Shown in pieces: positions 1-5,212 of a DNA stretch of 5,672 bases (its first letter is position 1; each line of letters opens with the position of its first letter). The position numbers and the translations under genes were made by a program. The notes under the pieces are model-generated. The model was not told the DNA's origin. It worked only from the letters and a program-made list of their open reading frames with translations, and did no database searches. This DNA is from JBBRLA01 sp038231615 (GTDB lineage Bacteria; Myxococcota_A; Polyangia; Palsa-1104; JAEUJZ01), in assembly GCA_038231615.1 (NCBI GenBank), contig JBBRLA010000577.1, positions 1-5,672 on the forward strand, given 5' to 3'.

Positions 1-1
1 C

Positions 2-532
2 ATCCCGTCGGTAGTGGCGGGGCAGGGGATGCTGGCTGGGCGCGGCGACAAGGACCTGGCGTACCCCATCGCGGTGTTCCTGACCAAGCTGCGGCCGGAG
101 CACTTCCTGCGGCTGACCCTGGAGACGAATACCGAGCTGTCGATTGCGCTGATGGCGGCGATCCGGATGGTGATGCCGACGTTCAACGTGCCGCCCCAGC
201 AGCAGCAGATCGTCGACCAGTATATGCAAGCGATGCGGCCCTACGTGCAGCACGCGGCGATCGAGCACCTCCAGATGGTGGTGCAGCGCTTCGTGCAGGC
301 CAAGGGGCAGCTCGATCTGGGCAAGTGGTCGCAGTCGGTGGACCTGACGGCGCACCGGGCGGGGCTGATCATCGGAAACGATCTGACCCTGGCGGCGCGG
401 TTCATCGGGCAGGACCCGGTGGCGGTGGGCGGCATGCTGCCCAAGGACAAGGTCCGGGAACTGGTCATGTACGCCATCTCGCCGCAGTACTTCGAGCTGC
501 GGCAGCTCCTCGGGATCGCCATCAGCAACTGA
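2..532 (+). CDS. 3' end of a large TPR / degenerate M48-peptidase-like protein (partial)
   Basis: The frame is open to the left edge of the window, so this is the last ~176 codons of a longer gene; the GTG at 14 is only an internal codon and there is no reason to prefer it as a start. The visible part is a helical, soluble domain without signal peptide or membrane segment. Near its end it reads SVDLTAHRAGLIIGNDL, which resembles the ExxADRAG helix that supplies the third zinc ligand in M48 metallopeptidases, but here the Glu and Asp positions are changed (V/D and H), so this part does not look catalytically competent. The last segment, MYAISPQYFELRQLLGIAI, is like the conserved tail of big TPR proteins I associate with myxobacteria. 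The family assignment is from memory of such tails, not from a search; the HExxH region, if any, lies outside the window. It ends with TGA 45 bp before the hydantoinase gene on the same strand. Confidence 0.6.
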   Translation: MPSVVAGQGMLAGRGDKDLAYPIAVFLTKLRPEHFLRLTLETNTELSIALMAAIRMVMPTFNVPPQQQQIVDQYMQAMRPYVQHAAIEHLQMVVQRFVQAKGQLDLGKWSQSVDLTAHRAGLIIGNDLTLAARFIGQDPVAVGGMLPKDKVRELVMYAISPQYFELRQLLGIAISN

Positions 533-542
533 CCATTGGCAG

Positions 543-571
543 TTGTCGCATCGCTCCGTCGGGACTAAGAT
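543..571 (+). promoter_or_regulatory. Predicted leaderless promoter of the hydantoinase gene
   Basis: TTGTCG (543-548), a 17-bp spacer, then TAAGAT (566-571), followed by exactly 6 bp before the ATG at 578. Each hexamer matches the sigma-70 consensus at 4 of 6 positions. With a usual 6-7 bp gap between the -10 box and the start of transcription, RNA would begin at or next to the A of the ATG, so the mRNA would have no leader. This fits the lack of a good Shine-Dalgarno sequence before 578. The same geometry occurs before two other genes in this window, which raises confidence. Confidence 0.5.
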
Positions 572-577
572 GCGCCC

Positions 578-2713
578 ATGTCTCGCTCCCTGCGCATCGG
601 TGTGGACACCGGCGGCACCTTCACCGATCTGCTGGCCTCCTACCCGGACGGAACACTCCGCGCCATCAAGCTCGCTTCCTCCACCAAGAGTCCGGCCGAC
701 GCCGTCCTCGCCGGCCTGGATCAGCTACTCCAGGTCTTCGAGGAGAGCCGCTCCATCCCTCCTGCGGCCCCCGAGGGCGCCCCCCGCGCCTACGCGCCGC
801 TCTCGCAACGGGTGGCGGCCTCCGCCGATGCCTCCGTCGAGATCATCCACGGCACCACCGTCGGCACCAACGCCATCCTCGAACGCACCGGCGGGCCCAC
901 CGCCTTCGTCACCACCGCCGGCTTCGAGGACCTGCTCATCCTGGGCCGACAGACCCGCCCACAGCTTTACGCCCTCACGCCCCACGTCGCCCCCTCCCTC
1001 TGCGCCGACGAGCACTGCGTCGGCGTGGAAGAACGCCTCGGCCCCGACGGCGCAGTGATAACGCCCCTGCGAGACGAGGCGCTTTCGGCCTTGCGCGACC
1101 GCGTCGCCGCCCTGGGGGTCGCCTCCATCGCGGTGGTGCTCCTGCACAGCTACGCCAGCGATGTGCACGAGAAGGCCGTGGCCGCGGCCCTTCTCCCCCT
1201 GAACCTGCCCATCTCGATCTCCTCGGTGGTGCTGCCCGCCCACCGGGAGTACGAGCGGGCCCAGGCCACCGTCGCCGATGCGTATGTCGCGCCGATCGTG
1301 GGCGGCTACCTGACGCGCCTCTCCGAGGCCGTGCGGACGCGGGCCGGGGCTCGCCTGCGCGTCATGCAATCCACGGGCGGCGCCATCTCCGCGGAGGAGG
1401 CCGTCGCCGTGCCGGTGCGCACCGTGCTCTCGGGCCCCGCGGCGGGCGTGGTCGGGGCGCAGGCGGTCGCGGCGGCCAGCGGCGTCACCCGCCTCATCAG
1501 CTTCGACATGGGTGGGACGTCCACCGACGTGTGCCTGGTCGGCGACGATGGCGAACCGATGCTCACCTCCGAGGCGCAGATCGCCGGATTGCCCCTGCAC
1601 CTGCCCATGCTCGCGGTCCACGCCGTCGGCGCCGGGGGAGGGTCCCTGGCCCGGGTAGACTCGGGCGGGGTGTTGCAGGTGGGCCCGGCCTCGGCCGGCG
1701 CGGATCCCGGCCCGGCGTGCTATGGTCGCGGCGGGCGGATAGCCACCCTGACCGATGCCGACCTGCTTCTGGGGCGCCTTTCGGCGGCGCGCTTCTGTGA
1801 TGGTGCCGTGGCCCTTTCCGAACCCGCCGCCGCCGCCGCCGTCGGGGCCATCGCCGAGCGGCTGCACCTGTCGGTGCTGGAGGCCGCCGCCGGCATCATC
1901 AAGGTGGCCGGTGCCGTGGTGGCCCGCGCCATCCGCGCCATCTCGGTGGACCGCGGTCACGACCCCGGTGACTTCACCCTGGTGCCCTTCGGCGGGGCCG
2001 GGGCCCTGCACGCCGCGGACCTGGCCGAGGAACTGAACATCACCCGCATCCTGGTCCCGCCAGCGCCGGGGCTGCTCTGCGCTTACGGCGCGCTCTGCGC
2101 CAAGGTGGTGCGCGAACGATCCCGATCCTTGATGTGCGAGGCATCCGGCGCCCAGGCCGACGGGAGCCTCCGGGCCGCGCTGCGCGGCCTCTCGGCGCAG
2201 GTGCAGAAGGACATCGAGCGCGAGGGCAGCCTGGGGCGGGCGGCGCGCTACGAGTGGTCCGCCGAGCTGCGCTACCACGGGCAGAGCTACGAGTTGACCC
2301 TGCCCGGGATTGGCGATGGCGGCCCGGCGATGACCGCGGAGACGGACCTCGTGGTCCGCTACCACGCCGAGCACCAGCGGCGCTACGGCTTCACCCTGGG
2401 AGAGCGTCGCATCGACCTGGTGGCCCTGCGGGTGCGCGGGGTACTGCCGGTGCAGGTGACTTCGCCGATGCAGCTCGCGCGGAGCCACGGCAAGCCGGCG
2501 TCGGAGGCGCGCATCGGCGAGGTCACCATGACCTTCCTTTTGCCGACTGGGCCCCGTTCGCTGCCGGCGCCGGTGCTGGACCGGGTGGCGCTGCCCACCG
2601 GCCACCGACTGCGCGGCCCGGCGCTCATCGTGGAGTACAGCGCCACCACGGTGGTCCCCCCGGGCTGGGGGGCTACCGTGGACGAGTACGGCGCGCTCCT
2701 GCTCCATGTCTGA
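578..2713 (+). CDS. Hydantoinase/oxoprolinase family protein, HyuA-type (ATP-dependent N-methylhydantoinase A subunit-like)
   Basis: 711 residues, complete, about the usual length for HyuA (roughly 680-720). Members of this ASKHA-fold family use ATP to open hydantoin or 5-oxoproline rings, or carboxylate acetone or acetophenone, normally with a HyuB-type partner; the protein is cytosolic. Visible landmarks in order: N-terminal phosphate-binding motif IGVDTGGTFTDLL (residues 7-19), HGTTVGTNAILERTG (91-105), VRTVLSGPAAGVVGA (280-294), the second phosphate motif ISFDMGGTSTDVCLV (307-321), AVGAGGGSLARVDSGG (349-364), the turn SAGADPGPACYGRGG (372-386) and LVPFGGAGALHA (468-479). Residues about 55-85 form a proline- and alanine-rich stretch longer than I expect at this place. 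The ATG at 578 is preferred because the first conserved strand begins six residues later and the promoter fits it. The substrate cannot be told from sequence. No HyuB gene is visible: a TPR-type gene lies before and a convergent hutI 18 bp after. Confidence 0.93.
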   Translation: MSRSLRIGVDTGGTFTDLLASYPDGTLRAIKLASSTKSPADAVLAGLDQLLQVFEESRSIPPAAPEGAPRAYAPLSQRVAASADASVEIIHGTTVGTNAILERTGGPTAFVTTAGFEDLLILGRQTRPQLYALTPHVAPSLCADEHCVGVEERLGPDGAVITPLRDEALSALRDRVAALGVASIAVVLLHSYASDVHEKAVAAALLPLNLPISISSVVLPAHREYERAQATVADAYVAPIVGGYLTRLSEAVRTRAGARLRVMQSTGGAISAEEAVAVPVRTVLSGPAAGVVGAQAVAAASGVTRLISFDMGGTSTDVCLVGDDGEPMLTSEAQIAGLPLHLPMLAVHAVGAGGGSLARVDSGGVLQVGPASAGADPGPACYGRGGRIATLTDADLLLGRLSAARFCDGAVALSEPAAAAAVGAIAERLHLSVLEAAAGIIKVAGAVVARAIRAISVDRGHDPGDFTLVPFGGAGALHAADLAEELNITRILVPPAPGLLCAYGALCAKVVRERSRSLMCEASGAQADGSLRAALRGLSAQVQKDIEREGSLGRAARYEWSAELRYHGQSYELTLPGIGDGGPAMTAETDLVVRYHAEHQRRYGFTLGERRIDLVALRVRGVLPVQVTSPMQLARSHGKPASEARIGEVTMTFLLPTGPRSLPAPVLDRVALPTGHRLRGPALIVEYSATTVVPPGWGATVDEYGALLLHV

Positions 2714-2731
2714 TGGGATCGCCGACACCGG

Positions 2732-3964
2732 TTAACTCACGACCTCCCCGGCGACATAGACCTTCTGGCAGAGCGTCCCGCCAAAGTGCTGGCACACTTC
2801 CCGGTAGCCCTCCGCGTCCCACACGACCAGGTCCCCGGCACTTCCCGGCACAAGCGCCCCGCCGGGGCCGCCCACCGCCGCCGCTGCGTTCACCGTCACC
2901 GCGGCCCACGCTTCGGCGCAGGTCATCCCCATCTGGGTGCAGCCCAGCGTCATCATCAGCGGCAGCGACTCCGTCAGAGAGGTCCCCGGGTTCAGGTCCG
3001 TCCCCAGCGCCACCCGCACCCCCGCGTCGATCAGCCGCCGGGCCGACGGCCAGCGCAGGCGCAGGGTCAGCGCCGCGCCAGGCAGCAGGTTGGCCACCGT
3101 CCCCGCCGCCGCCAGCGCCCGCACCCCGGCCTCGTCGATCTCTTCCAGATGCTCCACCGAGGCCGCCCCCAGCGCCGCCGCCAGCACCGCCGCTCCGGTG
3201 TGGGTGAACTGTTCCGCGTGGCAGCGCAAAAGCAGCCCCGCCTCGCGCCCGGCCCGCAGCAGCCGCTCCGTCTCCGCCAGGGTGAAGGCCCCCTGGTCGC
3301 AATACACGTCCACCGCTAGCGCGCCCGCCGCTGCCGCCTGGGGCATTCCCTGGGCCAGATCCTCTACCAGCCGCCGCCTTTCCTCCGCCCCGATCCCGGG
3401 TGGCGGCACATGGCACAGGAGCGTCGGCGACACCCGCACCGGCTGCCCCTCCATCGCCTGCACCAGGAGCCGCAGGAGCCGCAGTTCCGCCGCCAGCGAG
3501 AGCCCATACCCGGTCTTGGCCTCACACCTCACGACCCCTTGCAGGAGCAGCCGGCGCAGCCGCGCCCGCACCCCCTGCACCAGCCCCTCGTCGCTGGCTG
3601 CCGCCGTCGCCGCCACTGTCGAGAGAATCCCGCCGCCGGCCCGCTGGATTTCCTCGTACCCTCGGCCCTGGTTGCGCAGATCGAACTCGATGCTGCGATC
3701 CCCGGCCCAGATGAGGTGCGTGTGGGGGTCGAAGAGCCCCGGGGTGACCAGCCGCCCGCCCGCGCTGTGAATGCGCACCTCGCCGCGCAATTCGTGTGCC
3801 TGCGGCCCGGCGCTCCGCGGCCCTGCGTAGACCACCACCCCATCGACGATCGCCACCTCCGCGTCCTGGCACCGGCCCAGCATCGCCTCCGGCTTCTCCG
3901 CCGTCGTCGCCGGGCCCGCCATCGTCAGAAGTTCCCCGATGTCCGTCAGGATCACCGCGCTCAT
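2732..3964 (-). CDS. hutI: Imidazolonepropionase (histidine degradation, third step)
   Basis: 410 residues, complete, the normal length. HutI is a cytosolic metal-dependent amidohydrolase that hydrolyses 4-imidazolone-5-propanoate to N-formimino-L-glutamate. Landmarks: HTH metal ligands H81 and H83 in GLFDPHTHLIWAGDR (76-90), EAKTGYGL (148-155), H185 in TLLCHVPPP, third metal ligand H249 in CHAEQFT (248-254), SVEHLEE (269-275) with H272, LLPGAALTLR (293-302), and the last metal ligand D323 in ALGTDLNPGTS (319-329). All expected catalytic and metal positions are present; HAEQ replaces the more usual HADQ/HADE. The ATG at 3964 places the typical LTDIGELLTM start right after it. There is no clear Shine-Dalgarno, and a leaderless-type -10 is not as clean as at the other genes (TAACGG 4 bp before ATG), so it may be read from the upstream antitoxin promoter. 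The stop codon faces the hydantoinase stop at 18 bp. hutU, hutH and hutG/F are not in the window. Confidence 0.96.
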   Translation of the reverse strand: MSAVILTDIGELLTMAGPATTAEKPEAMLGRCQDAEVAIVDGVVVYAGPRSAGPQAHELRGEVRIHSAGGRLVTPGLFDPHTHLIWAGDRSIEFDLRNQGRGYEEIQRAGGGILSTVAATAAASDEGLVQGVRARLRRLLLQGVVRCEAKTGYGLSLAAELRLLRLLVQAMEGQPVRVSPTLLCHVPPPGIGAEERRRLVEDLAQGMPQAAAAGALAVDVYCDQGAFTLAETERLLRAGREAGLLLRCHAEQFTHTGAAVLAAALGAASVEHLEEIDEAGVRALAAAGTVANLLPGAALTLRLRWPSARRLIDAGVRVALGTDLNPGTSLTESLPLMMTLGCTQMGMTCAEAWAAVTVNAAAAVGGPGGALVPGSAGDLVVWDAEGYREVCQHFGGTLCQKVYVAGEVVS

Positions 3965-4014
3965 GTGCCCGTTAGCACCACCGCGATGCAGCGCCTGCCA
4001 AAGACCTCGGCGGA
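3961..4014 (-). pseudogene. Possible scrap of a CheB-type methylesterase
   Basis: In a frame different from hutI and from the PIN fragment, the minus strand reads SAEVFGRRCIAVVLTGT followed by TGA, and that TGA overlaps the hutI ATG (ATGA). The string is very like the CheB methylesterase core around ...AEVYGRRAIGVVLTGTGSDG, breaking off just before the expected GSDG. There is no start codon or rest of the domain, so it would be a dead fragment. With only 17 residues it could be chance; its sharp end exactly at the hutI start is also odd for a real remnant. Confidence 0.3.
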
Positions 4015-4079
4015 CGATGGAGAGGGAACAACAGCGCCGGGACCACCACCGAGGTGTCCACAGCGATCAGTTCGCTCAC
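3972..4079 (-). pseudogene. Truncated PIN-domain (VapC-like) toxin, N-terminal fragment
   Basis: The reading frame starts GTG at 4079 and ends TAA at 3974-3972, only 35 residues. It opens with SELIAVDTSVVVPALLF, a textbook first strand and helix of a PIN ribonuclease, including the first catalytic Asp (D8). A complete PIN toxin has about 120-140 residues and three or four acidic residues; here the similarity ends after about residue 18 and the rest looks unrelated. The GTG overlaps the TGA of the upstream 100-aa gene by 4 bp (GTGA), the translational coupling typical of antitoxin-toxin operons. The fragment cannot be an active nuclease. The start and family are seen in the sequence; that it was once a VapC partner of the upstream gene is inferred from the overlap. 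Confidence 0.72.
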
Positions 4080-4378
4080 CTGATAAGCTCCTGCAGACGA
4101 TCCTCGCGGGCGGCTTCCAGGAAGTTCTCGGGGACGCCGCCCAGGGGCCCTGAGTAGATCAGCAGACCATCGACGAGACGGAGGTGTTCGCTGGGCTCCG
4201 CATTGTCCGATTCCAATTGGCGGAGGGTCTCCATCAGTCGCTCGGCCGGGCCCATCCCTTCCATGATGCGCCAGCGCTCCGCCAGCCTCTGCTCCTGGGT
4301 TGGTTCGCCCGGTCCGCCCCGGACTGTCCGGTCCGCCACTGGAGGCCGAAACCCTTTGGTACTCGTGTCCGAACTCAT
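4076..4378 (-). CDS. Antitoxin-like protein (VapB-like), toxin partner truncated
   Basis: 100 residues. The C-terminal half (about 60-100), with HLRLVDGLLIYSGPLGG and then FLEAAREDRLQELIR, resembles the tail of VapB/AbrB-linked antitoxins, in which a 'DGLLVYTG' strand is followed by a charged helix that grips the PIN toxin. I do not recognise the N-terminal half: residues 1-27 are polar and probably disordered, 28-56 are helical (QEQRLAERWRIMEGMGPAER and onward), and I see no clear SpoVT/AbrB, RHH or HTH DNA-binding fold. Its TGA overlaps the GTG of the PIN fragment by 4 bp, which supports the antitoxin role. The ATG at 4378 is chosen because a -35/-10 pair sits at exactly the leaderless distance. 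With the toxin lost, the gene is an orphan that could still neutralise a related toxin elsewhere or simply be drifting. It could also be an unrelated conserved hypothetical protein. Confidence 0.62.
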   Translation of the reverse strand: MSSDTSTKGFRPPVADRTVRGGPGEPTQEQRLAERWRIMEGMGPAERLMETLRQLESDNAEPSEHLRLVDGLLIYSGPLGGVPENFLEAAREDRLQELIR

Positions 4379-4384
4379 GTCTTC

Positions 4385-4413
4385 ACGGTAATCCAGATGG
4401 AGAGTCGTCGCAA
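4385..4413 (-). promoter_or_regulatory. Predicted leaderless promoter of the antitoxin-like gene
   Basis: On the minus strand TTGCGA (4413-4408), a 17-bp spacer, TACCGT (4390-4385), then 6 bp to the ATG at 4378. Each hexamer has 4 of 6 consensus bases, and the -10 fits the TAnnnT form. Spacing is identical to the promoters at 543-571 and 4763-4791. It would drive the antitoxin, the PIN fragment and perhaps hutI. Confidence 0.45.
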
Positions 4414-4541
4414 ATGCTTCTCCCTACTCAGCTTGCCGTCGGTTTCGGTTTACAGGAACGGGTAGCAGCCCAGGGGAGGTACCTCGATGACGGATTGTAC
4501 AGCAATAACGGGCGCCCAGTGGCTGATGCGGGTAAGCGAGG

Positions 4542-4597
4542 TGTGGGCTCAGCGGGCGCACTCCCGAAAAGTAGCGGGTCATGCCAGGGAGCCCACA
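4542..4597. repeat. Nested inverted repeat
   Basis: TGTGGGCTC (4542-4550) is perfectly repeated in inverted form as GAGCCCACA (4589-4597), 38 bp apart. Inside lies a second, smaller pair, CCCG (4563-4566) and CGGG (4575-4578), around AAAAGTAG. Together they could fold into a stem with an inner hairpin. There is no U-tract, so it is not an ordinary intrinsic terminator. It lies about 45 bp past the stop of the transposase remnant, so an IS-end structure is the simplest reading. Confidence 0.5.
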
Positions 4598-4641
4598 GCG
4601 AGAGCACTCTGGTGAACAAGAGTGGCCTGCACGAGTTGGTC

Positions 4642-4776
4642 TCAGCGCCCGGCGCGTAGGAAGGCCCGAAGGTGAAGCAGATGCTCGGCATGATGCTTGA
4701 GCCAGAACATGCCATTAGACTTGAGGCGCTGGTTGATGATCTGGCGAACGGCGCGGGCCCTCTCGACAGCACTGGC
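4642..4776 (-). mobile_element. Transposase remnant, C-terminal 44 codons (ISKra4-like or related)
   Basis: The minus strand reads ASAVERARAVRQ, then IINQRLKSNGMFW, then HAEHLLHLRAFLRAGR and a TGA stop (4644-4642). The order 'SxAVE ... QRLK..GM.W ... A..LL.LRA' is the conserved C-terminal end of ISKra4-type and similar DDE transposases, where the Glu of SAVE belongs to the catalytic region. Everything upstream of about 4776 is replaced by the nucleotidyltransferase promoter and gene on the opposite strand, so the element is cut and dead. No start codon is left. The exact IS family is from memory of the motif and is less certain than the fact of a transposase tail. Confidence 0.65.
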
Positions 4777-4791
4777 GGGTTTACCTACAAT
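4763..4791 (+). promoter_or_regulatory. Predicted strong leaderless promoter of the nucleotidyltransferase gene
   Basis: TCGACA (4763-4768), 17-bp spacer, TACAAT (4786-4791), then 6 bp to the ATG at 4798. Each hexamer matches the consensus at 5 of 6 positions, the best promoter in the window. The -35 box lies inside the transposase remnant, across its SAVE codons on the other strand, while the -10 box lies just outside, so the promoter may be a hybrid made when the IS was cut. Confidence 0.55.
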
Positions 4792-4797
4792 TGCAAG

Positions 4798-5123
4798 ATG
4801 AATATTGTGGACCCGGACACGAAGCGGCTTGAGGCGGTGCTGGCCCGCCTGGTCGAACGACTGGCCCCAGAAGAAATCTGGTTGTTCGGCAGTCGCGCTG
4901 AGGGACGGGCGCGACTGGGGAGTGACTATGACCTGCTGCCGATCCTGCCGGATAGCGCCAGTGACGCGGAGCTAATAGATCCGGTCGCCGCCTGGATGAT
5001 CGTGCGCAGAATGGGCATCCCGGTAGATGTCGGCGGACCGAGTTCGAGCAGGAGAAAAACGAGATCGACACCATTGCCCGGGCGGCGTTCCTGCGGGGCA
5101 GGCGGCTTTATGAGCGCGCGTAG
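4798..5123 (+). pseudogene. MntA-type minimal nucleotidyltransferase (antitoxin of MNT-HEPN pair), frameshifted
   Basis: From the ATG at 4798 the protein shows a helix followed by EEIWLFGSRAEGRARLGSDY, i.e. the polymerase-beta-type signature GSx10DxD (G31, S32, D43, D45). MntA proteins of this kind AMPylate and silence a HEPN ribonuclease. After GIPVDV (residue 78, near 5031) the frame turns to nonsense, while the frame one base away reads on with RRTEFEQEKNEIDTIARAAF and ends LRGRRLYERA at TAG 5121-5123, the normal C-terminus of the family. One missing base at about 5029-5033 explains this; repaired, the protein would have about 108 residues, a usual length. The unshifted frame runs to 5208. 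The GTG at 4672 in the same frame is rejected as start, because the extra 42 residues lie antisense to a transposase remnant. The frameshift may be real or a sequencing error. Confidence 0.8.
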
Positions 5124-5208
5124 GGTCGCGGCGTTTCTGGAACTGGCAGAGCAAGACGTCGAGGCAGCGGAAGCGCTGGCTGCCAAGAAAAACCGATATG
5201 CCGCCTAG
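5110..5208 (+). pseudogene. Truncated HEPN-domain toxin (HepT-like), N-terminal 32 residues
   Basis: ATG at 5110 overlaps the TAG of the nucleotidyltransferase (5121-5123) by 14 bp, the usual arrangement of MNT-HEPN operons. The peptide contains FLELAEQDVEAAEALAAKK followed by NRYAA, the typical first helix of HEPN proteins and the start of the conserved '.YAAYHAQQAAEK' helix. It stops right after RYAA at TAG 5206-5208, so about 100 residues are missing, including the RxxxxH ribonuclease motif. It shares reading frame with the shifted part of the upstream ORF, but its own ATG and family match make it a separate gene. It cannot be an active toxin. Confidence 0.75.
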
Positions 5209-5212
5209 CAAT

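Larger units (their letters stand above)
4379..4641. other. Non-coding stretch between antitoxin and transposase remnant
   Basis: About 260 bp in which no frame gives a protein-like translation; the open frames here are rich in Ser, Pro and Gly without recognisable motifs. It holds the antitoxin promoter at its left end and a nested inverted repeat at 4542-4597. Because it follows the stop codon of the transposase remnant on the same (minus) strand, at least its right part is plausibly the 3' flank and end of the former insertion sequence. Base composition is visibly less GC-biased than hyuA and hutI. Confidence 0.5.

Noticed and set aside
325..1800. 491-codon plus-strand frame overlapping the TPR-type gene and hydantoinase gene
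   Set aside because: Composition is almost only Arg, Pro, Gly, His and Ala, as expected of a wrong frame in GC-rich DNA; it overlaps two genes with clear family motifs.
725..2728. 667-codon open frame antisense to the hydantoinase gene
   Set aside because: It is a mirror of a GC-rich coding frame, rich in Gly, Arg, His and Ala with no family motifs, while the opposite strand carries an unmistakable HyuA.
2714..2731. Possible terminator between hyuA and hutI
   Set aside because: Only 18 bp, with no stem of useful length and no T-run; the short palindromes ACCGGT and GTTAAC are too small.
4428..4772. 114-codon minus-strand frame across the non-coding stretch and transposase remnant
   Set aside because: Ser/Pro-rich with no motifs; the transposase similarity is in a different minus-strand frame.
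4672..4797. N-terminal extension of the nucleotidyltransferase from the GTG at 4672
   Set aside because: It lies antisense to the transposase remnant, shows no homology to nucleotidyltransferases, and the promoter points to the ATG at 4798.
5108..5212. C-terminal 35 codons of the pentapeptide frame
   Set aside because: The repeat pattern stops at 5216 and the remainder is antisense to the HEPN fragment; kept out of the feature as read-through.
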